64,000 bases of DNA, taken from positions 3,906,001-3,970,000 of the forward strand of contig OX442316.1 in assembly GCA_949358305.1 (NCBI GenBank). The letters run 5' to 3'. Made by a program: the position numbers and the translations under genes. Position 1 is the first letter of the stretch. Every line of letters begins with the position of its first letter. Source of the DNA: Strigamia acuminata (Eukaryota; Arthropoda; Chilopoda; Geophilomorpha; Linotaeniidae). Positions 34,254 to 45,925 of this stretch are shown piece by piece. The notes below the pieces were generated by a model. That model did not search any database. It was not told the origin of the DNA and saw only the letters and a list, made by a program, of their open reading frames with translations.

Positions 34254-37200
34254 CTGAACTTTCTCCTACTGACTTTGAACTTAATTCCTAACCAAACAAA
34301 GGTAACAATGTATCAATTAAACCCAACAACAAATTACCCAGCTTATTTACCTCGGCTTCTTTGAGGATTTTTGAAATAGCACCTTCAATTGATACTGCAA
34401 CAATGTTGCCGTCCAATTTAACGGTTTTTGGTGCAACAGAAGTGCCCAATATGTAGGCATTCTCACTTCCATCCCCTAAATTTCCAGGACTGACTTCTGG
34501 ATCCTCTAAAAACAAAGAGATGTCAATTGCGCGACAGACACGACATCATTGGCGCGTTTATTGGCTTTTACCTAACAAGTCAAATAAATAAACGCGTCCG
34601 GCAACTCGGTTGTGGAGTCCCATGTAAACAAGCGTTCTCGTCGCGTGATGCTTAACAAAGCGTGCATATTTGGTGCTGTGGTTGGTGTAATACCATTCGT
34701 CCGAAGGCAAAATTAATTGTGTCAAGGCATCAGGTACATCCAGTGCTACCAGGGCTGGATGGTGACGAGGATCAAAGGCCAAAGTGGCAACTACTTGTAA
34801 CACCAGGCATAGAAGTTGCTTCAATAAATAGACAATACGATAGAAATAATTTGACAACAAACAAATTGACATTAGGGGGTTTCATAAATGATGCGCTGAA
34901 AGCGCTGAAGTGATTATGACGATTATTCTGCTGAAGCGATTATTATGTGACTTTCGTGGGCCAATCACATGAATAATCGCTTCAGTGTTTCAGCGCTTAT
35001 TTATAATCACTGAAGAAGGAGCTTTTTATCCTTAATGCTGGGCGCACACATACCGCGATTTTGCATCGCGGCACAATCGCGTTGCCATTGCGCATGCGCA
35101 GATGATGTCATTTCCTTCGCATCGGTTGGAAATGTACTTTTGAAAATAGTACTTGGGGCAAGTACTATTTCGCCTGCGATTCATGCCGCAGCCAATCCGT
35201 GAGCTGTGTAGAAATGAAGGAATGATGTCATAACCTTGAAATTGCGAAGCTGGAATAGCTACATGCGTGTAGCATTACGCGCGATTCACAGGGCGATTTC
35301 GGTTGCGAAATCGCGGTATGTGTGCGCCCAGCATAAAACATAACATAACATAACCGGAAGTCATTGTGACAGTAGTATAATCAATTGGACCTGGCACCAC
35401 CTAGCGTGGGTCTTCAATAATACAGCGATTGTGACTATTGGAATAATCACTTCAGCGCCTTCAGCGCATCGTTTATGAAACCCCTCAATGATTGAGACTC
35501 ACAGGGTCATGAGTGGAGTCAAGAGTTGCTACTAGTATCCGAAGTTGCGCCTCTGTACTCATTTCTGTTTGAACAGCGGAGTTTTGTGACATGAACAAAA
35601 GTATACGAGCACTTAAAATTTGAAGACAATGATAACTGCAATGCCGCCATCTGAAACAAATAGGATTTGATTACGCGGAAGGATGAGTTTTTTGGGTTGA
35701 GAAGCAAACCTATGAATAGGAGTGCACTGCTGTTTAGTGCCGACTACTCTCTTGTGCAGTGTGATGGCATTGTGCAGGATGTTGAGTACAATCCCCGGAT
35801 GAACTCGTGACAAAATACCTGGAGGTAAAGTTGTTGAATTTTTACACTGGTCATGGTCATCCATGGATATCGAATCGAGCAGTTAGGTTGGCAAAGCAAT
35901 GACTACGCTATTTCATCGAGTTCAAATGTTTGAATTCGAATTGACAAAGGTAGACTAGTCAGTGGCGGATCATACGTTTAGAGGTCCCGGACTGCGATCT
36001 ACAGTAGAGAGTCCATTATACGTGCTAGTTTATAATGTAAATTATCGTATTTTCAAGCAACGATAATAGTTTTTGAAACTCCAATTCATGATTGTCTAGT
36101 CAACCACGTTTACATTAGAAAATTGAAAATCTGAATATTACTGTTTTGAAAATCTGATCATTTAGACAAACCAGTTCTCCAGAAAAGACGATACTTATTC
36201 GGAAAACTACAACTGTTGACGAATCAAGTCATAACTATAACATGTTATAGTACGACACAATAATGCTTCAATGCCAAAGTTTTGTTTCGATTCGTCAACA
36301 GTTGTGCTCGCCACAATTTTTCGAAAAATAGTGGTTGTCTACCCCTTTACATAGTTCCATTACGCTTTTTGTTGAGGGCCTTGGAGATCCATACATCCAA
36401 TTTAGAAAAGTTTCCTGGGATATAGACGGTCTCAAATCTGTTTAGTTTTTAATTTTCTCTCATTCTGTTTACAAGTTATGAGAAATATTGTAAATAGTCA
36501 CTTTTTGGAGTTTTTAATTTTTTTCTCTTTAACTATTCATTTTTTTCCAAAAAAACTTTTAACGAAATGATAGCTCTAACAATCCTTTAAATCCTCCTAA
36601 AACCATTTTTACTTGTGAGAAATAGTTTCTGAGAAATTTCAAATATTAAAAGTTCCAAAAAATAGAGTATGCCATTTTTTTGGCAAGGAGTTGTATATAT
36701 AACAAATGGTTTATTCTTACTTGTTTTGTGTATGTCTTTACTTGGTCACATCATCAACTTAATAGTTTAACCTCAAACTGCGCACAACACTTTTTGTGCC
36801 ACCAAATATTTTTCAACTCTAAATTCCACCTTTCGACTAGATTATCAACACAAATCAACAACACAAACAGAGATGGTCCGTTTTTTATAAATTTTTTAAA
36901 ATAGATTTTTTTATCTTTGTATACACAAACCTAATGTCCGATTAGCGAACAAATCGGTTTGACGAACACCTATTTCTCCCAATTAGTTCGCATAATCGAC
37001 GCTCTACTGTACTTTCAATGCTTCCATCCCATCAAACAATTCTTAATTTATTTTTGAGGCCCCGATAACACCAACGCCCTAAGTGCGCGCTTCTTCCGCC
37101 CATGTGGTGATCCGCCACCAACAACTAAGACTAACATCGTCAATTTAACGGAGCAGCGTAATGCCCTCGTAAAAACGTAAACGTTCAACGTCTTTAAGCC

Positions 37201-40200
37201 ATATCAGAGGCTCGTAATCGATGAAATAAGGCACCCATTCATTTATATCTAAAGATCCTTATAACACAAGACTGAAAACACTGGCATGATTTATCCGTCA
37301 TTAAAAAAGCCAAATGGCGCAGATGTTATCTCCGCTTTTCGTTTTTGTTAAAGCCAGCATTTTTAATGAGTTTAGTTAGCGAAAATTGATTAAAGAAAAC
37401 TTTGAGTATGAAGAAAGAAACTACCAATGAGTGATGTTTCCTGAGGCTGAGAGGTCCCATGTTCCACAGGAATAAATTCTTCGGGACCTCTTTCGCAAGA
37501 AGTTTGTTTCCTCAAGGGCAAAAGCCGGCGAGTAGAGGCGGGGGGCGGGGGTCGGGCAGTCGACGGCTCGCTCGGAGTGCCCCCTTCGCTGTGGCACGCG
37601 GGCAGAAGTGTCGGGTGCAAGTAGACCGTCGTGTGGATCACTCCTCGTATGATACTCGTATCGATGATCTTGTTGATGATTAAAAGCGCCGTGTATTGCA
37701 GCGCTTGACCGCCCTGCACCAGGGCGAGGGCCAAGCAAAGCAAGGTGCATAATCCGTGCGCGGTGACCGCTTGCACGTGGTTTTCTTCCGATACTATCGT
37801 CTGGTTGTAAAGAAATTAATGATCAATAAAAAGGAGCGATTGTACGTTTCATACATGTAATAATTGGTTGAGGATTTTGGCCACATTTCGATAAACGGAC
37901 GCTCGGCCGAGCTGACCAAGCATCTCGATGAGGCCGGAGCAGTGATTAAAAAGTTCCATCATCATAAAATCGACGCATTCTGAATTGGAGGCCATCTTGG
38001 CGAGCGTTTGCAGATGTTTTTCCACATCAACCACGTCTAATTGATCTCCATCTATTTGCGGAAAAGACATTAAAAAGGGGAAAAGAGAGAGAGAGGCGAA
38101 ATGTTGTAAATGTAAATGTTTACCGGTTGCTTTGAGCAGAATAGAGAAATAATAAACATAACAAGTGGCCAAGATGGCGCCGATGTAAACACAGCTCGTT
38201 TAAGGTGACGATTAAAGGATGATAATAAAAAAGACTTATTTATGTCTCTACTCACCTCCGACTTGACTTTTATTCGTTTTGCTCCTGGCTCGTGGAAACA
38301 AGGAAGTAAATCTTTCAGGACTGGGATCCTAGCCGGGTGAAACAATAAATATCGTTGAAGAAATTCATGTGAAGAGAAAAACACTTTAAAGTTTCAATCT
38401 TCAAAATATGAATTCACTTATTCGTCTGAAAATCATTTCTCCAAACTGGATATTGGTACACTCCGTTCACGTTCAAACGTTTTTATGACATTTTAAACAT
38501 TTTGATGACGTTTTCATCATCAAAACATTCATTTCCAATCGCTTTTTATGACAAAAACGGCTGTTTTCGTCATAAACAGAGATGAAAATGACTGCTTTTC
38601 TAAAAAAAACTAAACTTGAACTTAGTTCACTTTGGAAAAAATTAGAGTGAACGTGAACGTGAACATGTTCACATGGTCATGAACGCGAACTTGAACGCGT
38701 TCACAATTTAGTGAACGAGATACAACACTGATAATAGAGAGTTTGCAGCATGCATTTTTCCCTTTGAGTTAAAGACTATATGGTATAAAAATAGTGTAAG
38801 GGAAAAATGATAAATTGAGTTTTTGCGGGCTGCACATTTCCTTTATCACTACACTATTTCAGCCAACTACTGACAGTTAGTAATTTTGGGCCTATAAATT
38901 CAATTTGGGAGCGTAAATGTGCAAATTTCTGCATAAAATTCCATTATTATGCTTATAAAGTATGGTTTTGGGCCTAAAATTCAATTTTGGGCCTCACTTA
39001 TCATTCAATCTACGTACCTAAGACCGTGATGTGTTTGATCGGGACAACAAAATAATCGCCATTTGCAATGGGCGGAGCTAACAATATAGTGTTCTCAATT
39101 CTGATTGGCTGCGCTATATTTTAATTTAGTGTTGAAAACGATACACTAAAGATTTTTCCCTTACGATATGGCACTAAAATAGTGTAACTTGGCACAAAAT
39201 AAGGGAAAAATGCATCCCGCAAACTCTCTAATAAGTGTATTTTTTATATTTTAAATTTTGTGCTTAGAGGCCCCGCAATACCTAAATCCGGCCCTGCCGA
39301 GAACCGGATGTCTTCGATATAAGCTTAGTAGTTTGACTTATGGAAGTGACTTATCTCTTCTGCACCAGCTATTAGTTTTTATTTCAGTTCAATTGAGAAT
39401 TCACTGCTTTAAGGAGAAGACAATTCGTCTTTTGAAGATTGAATGCACCTATCGTTTTCTGTTTCATATATTCTGTCAGGGCAGCAGTCATTATTAACAA
39501 CCACTGAAGCGTTGTGTGTGGCTGGGTTAGTAAAGTAAACAATATCATTTTGTTGATCTTAACCAATGCCCAGAATCTATTGGTATTAGTGATCAAGAGC
39601 TTTTCATATTAGTGGATTTGTCTCGAGAGAGTTATGCAACAATCTCTGCTTTTCCAAGGTTGGATTTGCAAGAAAGTCATCCAACAGATCGCAAAAGGGG
39701 AGGTTATCAATCAAAACAATTTAAGCGGTACAAAATAAGCCTATGCCTCTCTATCGATTGAATATAAAAAAAATTGTAAAAAAAAAAAAATCACCGCAGT
39801 GATTTTATTACCATCTTATCGTATTTCAAAATGTTGCTGTTTACTGTGTCAAATCAAGCGGATAATTTTCATCCAAAACAAAATTGCGGCGTTAGATATT
39901 TTTCAGAATTGTAATTCGTGATAAACATCAATAATTTCGCCACATTGAGACAAAATACACGGCGCGTATAAGTCAATATTTGCCGATAGCACAAACTACG
40001 GCTCACCGTGTGATTTTTTCCACCACTACCAATCACAAAGCTGCAAAAGCGCCGCACTGTAATCCCCTTTGCATATTATAGTACAGAAATAGTTGCAAGT
40101 TGAACGCCTCTATTGATTATAACATCCGTCGGGACAATTTCTTTGTAAACACTTTTCGTTTCTCAATAACGGTTTTGAAAACACCAATCACGAAACAATT

Positions 40201-42302
40201 TCTCCGAAACTGTGTCATCGACATACAATCACCCCATTATTTGTTTGTTTTTGCTGAAAAGGTGTCAAAACAATGTGAAAAAAGCAATTTAAACATTAAG
40301 CACGTTCAAAATTTCGCTTTTTACCGTTTTTAACGTTTTTACAAACGGAATAACATCAAAAACACCTAAAAAACAAAACTTAGAACGCACTTAATGTTTT
40401 TCTTGGGTAAAATTGTAGCAAATTTGCAATTTTTTGACAAGATAAAAATGGCTGCTTTCTTTCTACCTTATACATTTCGTAGGAGCCTTCGTCGGTGGAA
40501 TTCCTGAGCGAACGACTTCTTGCACTCGCGCCAACGTAAGCTGCACTCGCACCAACCTCCTCTTCGTGACTCTTCTGGCGCGCAGTCCGAGCCTCGGGAT
40601 GAAGTCTCCGAAAAAGACTCTTCCCATTCACGTACTGCTGATTACTATTGTTGTTTTTATGAACCGGAACCAAAGTGGAGAAAATATCGAGCATGATCGC
40701 CTCCTGCGCCTTGCACAATTCGCCCAACAGCTGAGTCGGCGACACCCCGTTCTTATTCCTCACGCTAATCTTGCCACCGCTCTCCACCAGGGGCAAGATG
40801 CATTCCCAGCACACCTTCTCCTGACACGCCGCCACGTGTAAGGGCGTACAACCGTACTTGTCCTGAATGTTCGCGTTGGCACCGTAATTCAGCAGGATCT
40901 GCACCATCTCCGAGCACCGGCACGCGACCGCCAAATACAACGAAGGAAGCGCGTACAGCACTTCGCGCGTGTACACGTCGCCGTACGTCAAACTCTGACC
41001 GTTGGCGTCCGTGTAAACAGTTCCCATTTCCGCCGAGAGGTCTTCGCGCGCGCACACGTGCGGGTGGGACGGCGAGGGCGTCGATCTGGACGGCGGACCG
41101 TCGTCGGAGAAGACGCTGCCGCGACGGTTGGACGTCAAATTCAACTTGTCGTTCGGGTACATGTCGGGCGGGGCGACACCGCCTTCGTTCGGCTCCACGC
41201 CGTAGCGCAGGAGGAGGCGCGCCACGTCCAGAGCGCGGTGCTCGACCGCGACGTGCAGGGCGTTGAGGAATATGACGGGCGTTTCCGGTTCCCCCGAAGA
41301 CACACTTTCCTGGCGGTGGAAGCGGTCCAGGAGCGTCTGGCTCTTGCGCAGGAGGATTTCCACTTCTTGGCTGAGGCAAGCACTGGTTATGGAGTCGCCG
41401 CTCCATTTGTCCATCACGCTGCCGTGCAGGTTGACGACGAAGCGGCCGTGGTGCAGGTCGAGCATGCGTTTGACCGATGTTACGTCGTTGTGACGTATGG
41501 CGCGCTCCAGACTTTCTGCTTCGGAGGATAAGTCGGTGAGCGATGAGGCACGACTGAGGAATAAATATTCGATATCAATTTGTTATTTTTGCTTTTTCTA
41601 TTGTTTTGCGCCGTGTGGAATCATTAAATGTCACTTCACACCTCATTAACACTCCACTTCACACGGAGGTGTCGTGTGTCGTGAAATTTAACACCCCAAC
41701 ACGAGTTATGAATAAATATAAAAGATGAGAAAAAAAAATTAAAAAAATAATTTATTTTTTATTTTTTTATTTTTTTATTTTTTGTTCTTACCTGTATTGA
41801 AATGTTGGTGATTGGATTGAATAAGTGGATGTGCTCGCAACCATTCCTCCTCCACTTCCTCCTGAAGATGAAGCCACAGGAAGTATAAGACTGGGATGAT
41901 GAGGGCAAATTGCTGGCACGGTTCGCACGCATTCGACCTGCATTTATCTTTGATTAATATTTACATCCAAAAAAAAAAATTAAAAATTTAAAAATTAAAA
42001 CTAAAAAAAAAAAAAAATTTAAATTAAAAATACTTTTTTGGAACAAAAACGAAAACGCGCACCGGTACAGCCAACCTTTTACAACGGGGCTGCCGACTAT
42101 GTGCACCGGCACGTTTTCCGTGCAACAAAAAAGTAGCGATAAAAAAACAAAAAATAAAAAGGAATTAATTTTTTAGGCTTACTTTAGTGGATGATATAAC
42201 GGGTGTTGCCACACTGCCCAAATCATTTTGCAAGCCAAACGGATAGACGTCCTCATGTTTCGGTTTTGATGTTTGTGGTGGCGGTGGGGACGTGTGCTTC
42301 AT
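34254..42302 (-). CDS. N-terminal ankyrin/helical-repeat extension of the PLC-epsilon gene (exons 1-11)
   Basis: Exons 42302-42183 (ATG, MKHTSPPPPQTSK), 41937-41792, 41553-40467, 38328-38256, 38051-37855, 37800-37425, 35818-35710, 35650-35503, 34818-34572, 34505-34351 and micro-exon 34287-34254. All junctions keep phase and lead into 33444. Residues about 90-450 hold ankyrin repeats (NALHVAVEHRALDVARLLLRYG, YLAVACRCSEMVQILLNYGANANIQD, GCTPLHVAA). About 475-830 is helical and armadillo-like (VAKILNQLLH, VATLAFDPRHHPALVALDV). Exon 10 (KLDGNIVAVSIEGAISKILKEAE) looks like the start of a REM domain completed by exons 11-13. If exon 10 is not spliced on, it stops at 34288 (LLGLIDTLLPLFG), so a short ankyrin-only isoform is possible. 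The ankyrin exon is much more GC-rich than its surroundings. I know no named family with this front end. Confidence 0.85.
34874..35486. mobile_element. Inverted-repeat element with GGGGTTTCATAAA ends, hosting a nested MITE
   Basis: Left end AGGGGGTTTCATAAATGATG and right end TTTATGAAACCCCT, with CGCTGAAGTGATTAT-type subterminal repeats. It fills the intron between exons 8 and 9 of the PLC-epsilon gene. Another MITE (35036-35333) is inserted inside. Confidence 0.8.
35036..35333. mobile_element. Nested MITE, TIR TGCTGGGCGCACACATACCG, TAA flanks
   Basis: The termini are perfect inverted repeats of more than 20 bp. TAA flanks both ends, which fits the 3-bp target of PIF/Harbinger elements. 298 bp, non-coding. 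Confidence 0.78.
35870..37390. other. Large intron sequence between exons 6 and 7
   Basis: No exon fits in this stretch. It is AT-rich with fragments that resemble dispersed repeats (for example near 35960-36030). Confidence 0.5.
38735..39230. mobile_element. MITE family 1, copy 2
   Basis: Sister of 19584-20072. Ends TAGAGAGTTTGC and GCAAACTCTCTA. It lies in the large intron 3 of the PLC-epsilon gene. Confidence 0.85.
39231..40460. other. Intron 3 remainder
   Basis: AT-rich, with a hAT-like scrap near 39265-39300 (AGAGGCCCCGCAATACC, also seen near 17440). I see no exon. Confidence 0.5.
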
Positions 42303-43257
42303 GGCCCCAGTGGGGCAGCGGAGGTCGCGCAACAGGAAGAGTCTGTCTCCAAAATAATCAATACTTAGCTCGAGGGAGTCAGACGCAGAGACAGCAGCTT
42401 CCCTTCCTCACCTGTGGTGGACTCGACTAAACGTTTAATTAACCAAACTCACATTGTAACGAGAAACTGTGAAAAATGATGAAAAAGAGTAATCGGTAAA
42501 CCGCAACGCGTTCAAATTAAAATGATAATGTCAGCTGATAAGCCACCTGGTGAATAAGCCACATCGCCCCTCTCCTCTCCTCTCCCGCCGCCAACAGCGA
42601 CGCGAGAGCTCGTTTTACACTTGATTAAAAATTCGGACGCTAAATTGGTTTCGACGACAACAAATGGGCCGCTTTTTTCTTCCCCTTTAATCGCGAATAG
42701 CTGGATGATGTGTTACCTTCGTGCGCGCCATGCAGGGAAGTCGCTACGAGGGTTGCTGTGTGTACATTTCCACTGCAGTTAGACGGGTGAGTCTGGATTG
42801 GTCGTGTTAAGTGCTTTTTTCACGGGGACAATGTTTCGCTCATTAAACGTGTAATAATTAAGGACTCGTTTTTTTGTTGTATCGTACCTGGAGCTCTAGC
42901 AACCTCGCTTGACGTCAAAACTACCATTGCTCGTGTACTGGCGTCATCTTCCCACAAGGCTGTGCGAACACGGATTTAGGGGCGCTTGCTGGCGGTAGAT
43001 GGCGACGGGCTCGAACGGGAAATAAAGTTGATGTCATCGGAGAATTCGGAGGTTGGTGAGAGTCGGATTTCGTTTTGTGTTTGGTGCGCGTATTTCTGAA
43101 TCAAGTTTGTTTGTTTTCACTTTATTCCAGGCAATTAATGTTTACTGACAATATTTCATGATAAAAAAAATATATAGTTGTATGTACAGGTTAGAATAGA
43201 AAACTAGAAATGGATGTTCAGTATGCGGCGTGGCATCCTGAATCAGAGTCAATTTAT
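42303..43257. other. Likely promoter/5' UTR of the PLC-epsilon gene and 3' flank of the bHLH gene
   Basis: No coding frame is supported. A GC-richer block at about 42560-42620 and 42900-43030 may be regulatory. The first coding ATG of the minus-strand gene is at 42302. Confidence 0.45.
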
Positions 43258-45925
43258 TCAGTGGTTTTTTTTCTTCTTTAGTTTTTTTGATGGGAAGAAA
43301 TCTAGTTTGCTGGTTCTTTGGCAAACTGGTGTTGTAGGCGATGTTGGTTGAGTGGAATTGGATTGCTTGTTGCTAGGCATTGAGTTCTGAAGCAGTTCGC
43401 ATAACTGCGTCCGGCTGACATGTTGCACATCCTGGGTGCTGAGTAAACCTAGAATGGAAATAAAGAAATGTATACTTATGCGTCAAGTGCTTCAATGGTT
43501 TTTAAGAGGAAAATAGCACGCTACTGATGGTGATCGTAAGATCGAAAGGCCTTTGGTAGAATAAGATTGTATCTGTAATGCATGGAAGCATTACATCATA
43601 GACTTCTAAACCCCTTCTACACGTATATAGAAATACATCTGTCCGTCTAAATTGATGTATAAAAAAAAATAGACAGAGAAATACGAAAATTCCTTAGGCT
43701 CCTATTGAAGGTATGCTGAGTTCGTTACAGTTGCCCGTTTGGCTCTAGCTGCTTTCGTTTTGGAGGTGTTGATGCGGACAGACGGACAGATAGACGGAAC
43801 CGTTTTATTAGACTTTCTAAACATAGGGTTCCCAAACTTTTTTGGTTCATGGTGCCCCTGTGGGTGGTCATGGTGCCCCTGTAAGTTAGTTCAGCATCCC
43901 TGTAGGCCCACCGTGGCGCACAGTTTGGGAACCACTGCGTTAGACATTTAGCGCCATTAATGTCAGGGCACAATCGAGCAGGGCAACCGCACAGGGTGCC
44001 AGGACTTATGGGGCGCATTAATGCGCCCGAAATTTACCAACTAATATTCAAAACAATGAACAATTGAGCGCACAAAAGGTATCGTACCTATTTTTTAATA
44101 AATCGCTAAATTTATAGTCGCTAAAGTGATTTTTTTTTCGATTATTTCATTAATCAATCTGTTATTATTTAATATTTATATCCGAGATTGAAAATTAAAG
44201 CAAATGTGTGTTGTTTGTCCGAAGCAGCAATAACTCCAATGCTTAGCTCAATTGTCCTGAAATTTATGAATTGTTTAGGTCAACGCAACAATGTTCAGAT
44301 TGCTAAGTTGCTCCCTTGACGAGTTAATATTAATAAAAGCAACAATAAAAACTCCGAGCGAAGCCAGGTGGAAAAACTAGTAGATGTACCCAGGGGCGGA
44401 TCTACACCAGGGCCCCAAAATTCTAGGGGGCCCCAAAGACACAACGCAATGTACTAGTATGTTATGTTTTAAGAAGCAATAAAACGTGTAAGTTTAAAAA
44501 TAATATCGGTTTTTGTGTCATTTGACATTTTTTACGTCATTGAGCATCTTTGATGTCATTTGGTGGTTTCCGGAACGGAAACTGCTGTATTTACATCACT
44601 GTACATATATATATTTATATATGTTGATAAAAGAACCCTGAAAAAAACTTCAAGCCCAGGGCCCCCAAAAAGCTAGATCCGCCCCTGGATGTACTGTTTA
44701 AGTATAAGCATGAACCAAGGATAACATGGACACGTATCGACAAGTTCAGTGCCTTTTTTTGCCCCCGATGGCGCCACATAATATATAGCCGCACTGTATT
44801 CTGGGATGACAACAGGTAACAAACATGCTTAGTTGGCAAGCAATGCATTACACATGTTTGCTGTCATCCAATCAGCGCACAGAACAACGAATCAATAGGA
44901 AATACCACACAGATACGTGTCCACACGTGATATAAGTATACTGTAAGTACGGTAGTGTGATTGTTAGTTGAAAATTTGTGTGGGAATTTAGGCCATGCAA
45001 ATTGCGATCTATGGGTCCCAACCTAACATTTGCACCGAGAGCCGAAAAAACCACAGAAAACCCAGTTGGCGACACATGTTCTCGCCCCAGAAACAACTCG
45101 AAAAGTGATTAAGCGATGACACATTTGGGCTTAAATTAAAACGAGAAGCGAATGCAAAATGGGAAGCTCCCCCAATGTTATAATTCATCACGTAACACGT
45201 TTCACACACCTAGCGACACAAGCTGGGAGCCATCTCAAGGGTCCTGCAGACGACAGATTGTAATTTAAACAAGCAGGGGTCGAAATTAACAAGTCATTAC
45301 AGCAGCATATGCCACTAGGTGATGGGAACACAGTCACGTGGCGGGCGAGCGGCAGTTGAGAGCGAGGGGGACGTTTGCGAAGAGAACAATACGGGTTGCA
45401 AACCATAACTTTTTTCACGGGCTTTTTAGGTCCCCACCCGACCACCCCCGGAAAAAATATCACTTTGATTTCGGCCTGTTTCAACAGCCAACCCCTGCTG
45501 TCGCCGTTGCTGCGGTTTGTGTATAAAAATCACCTGGAGAAGTTCCCAGCTGAATAGAAGCGAACGTGGGAACTCGCGACAGATGTTGGCAGTCGTTACC
45601 TTTGAGCGCTCGTGGCAGTCCTTTGGTCTGGAGGCGCAGCCAGAGCGCCGTGTGCAATTCGTCGATGTATTTGATCGTTTCTTCGATCACGGTGATCTGC
45701 AAAGTCGATCCAATTGAAAAATCGGATTTAAACTAAATGTGGGGATTTTTTTTTTACCTTGGACACCTTGGATTTGGCGGCTATGGCCGGCACCATGGCG
45801 TGAAGGCGTTTGTATTCTCTCGAACAGAGCACGCGGTGGCGGTGGCGGTGCATTTGGTTGTTCTTGTTCGCCGATTGTGGCGTCAGACATCGCACGGGCT
45901 TGCTGGACTCTTTCGCTGCGGGCAT
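43258..45925 (-). CDS. bHLH transcription factor, 173 aa, three exons
   Basis: Exons 45925-45758, 45696-45534 and 43448-43258, phases 0 and 1. The basic helix-loop-helix is split by intron 1: SREYKRLHAMVPAIAAKSKVSK (basic part, helix 1, loop) joined to ITVIEETIKYIDELHTALWLRL (helix 2). N-terminus MPAAKESSKPVRC, then a His/Arg run. The C-terminus is Ser/Thr/Pro-rich and ends FFPSKKLKKKKNH, a possible nuclear signal. It would dimerise and bind E-box DNA in the nucleus. I do not recognise the subfamily; the basic region is divergent from the classical ERxR pattern, so DNA binding may be altered. The 2-kb intron 2 holds hAT-type transposon scraps. Confidence 0.82.
43822..43940. mobile_element. 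hAT-like remnant with TTCCCAAAC ends
   Basis: Left GGTTCCCAAAC and right GTTTGGGAACCACTG form inverted ends around GGTGCCCCTG words. A related piece starts near 26082 (CAGTGCTTCCCAAAC). It is too decayed to define a target duplication. Confidence 0.5.
44391..44687. mobile_element. hAT-type element with 8-bp target duplication
   Basis: Ends CAGGGGCGGATCTA and TAGATCCGCCCCTG. Flanks gatgtacc (44383-44390) and gatgtact (44688-44695) match 7 of 8. Non-coding, within intron 2 of the bHLH gene. Confidence 0.75.

Noticed and set aside
38100-38180. Candidate extra exon reading VYIGAILATCYVYYFSILLKAT
   Set aside because: Its phase fits neither neighbour; joining 38256 directly to 38051 keeps frame and gives a continuous product.
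41058-41531. 157-residue plus-strand ORF
   Set aside because: Shadow of the GC-rich ankyrin exon on the other strand; no domain or splice support.
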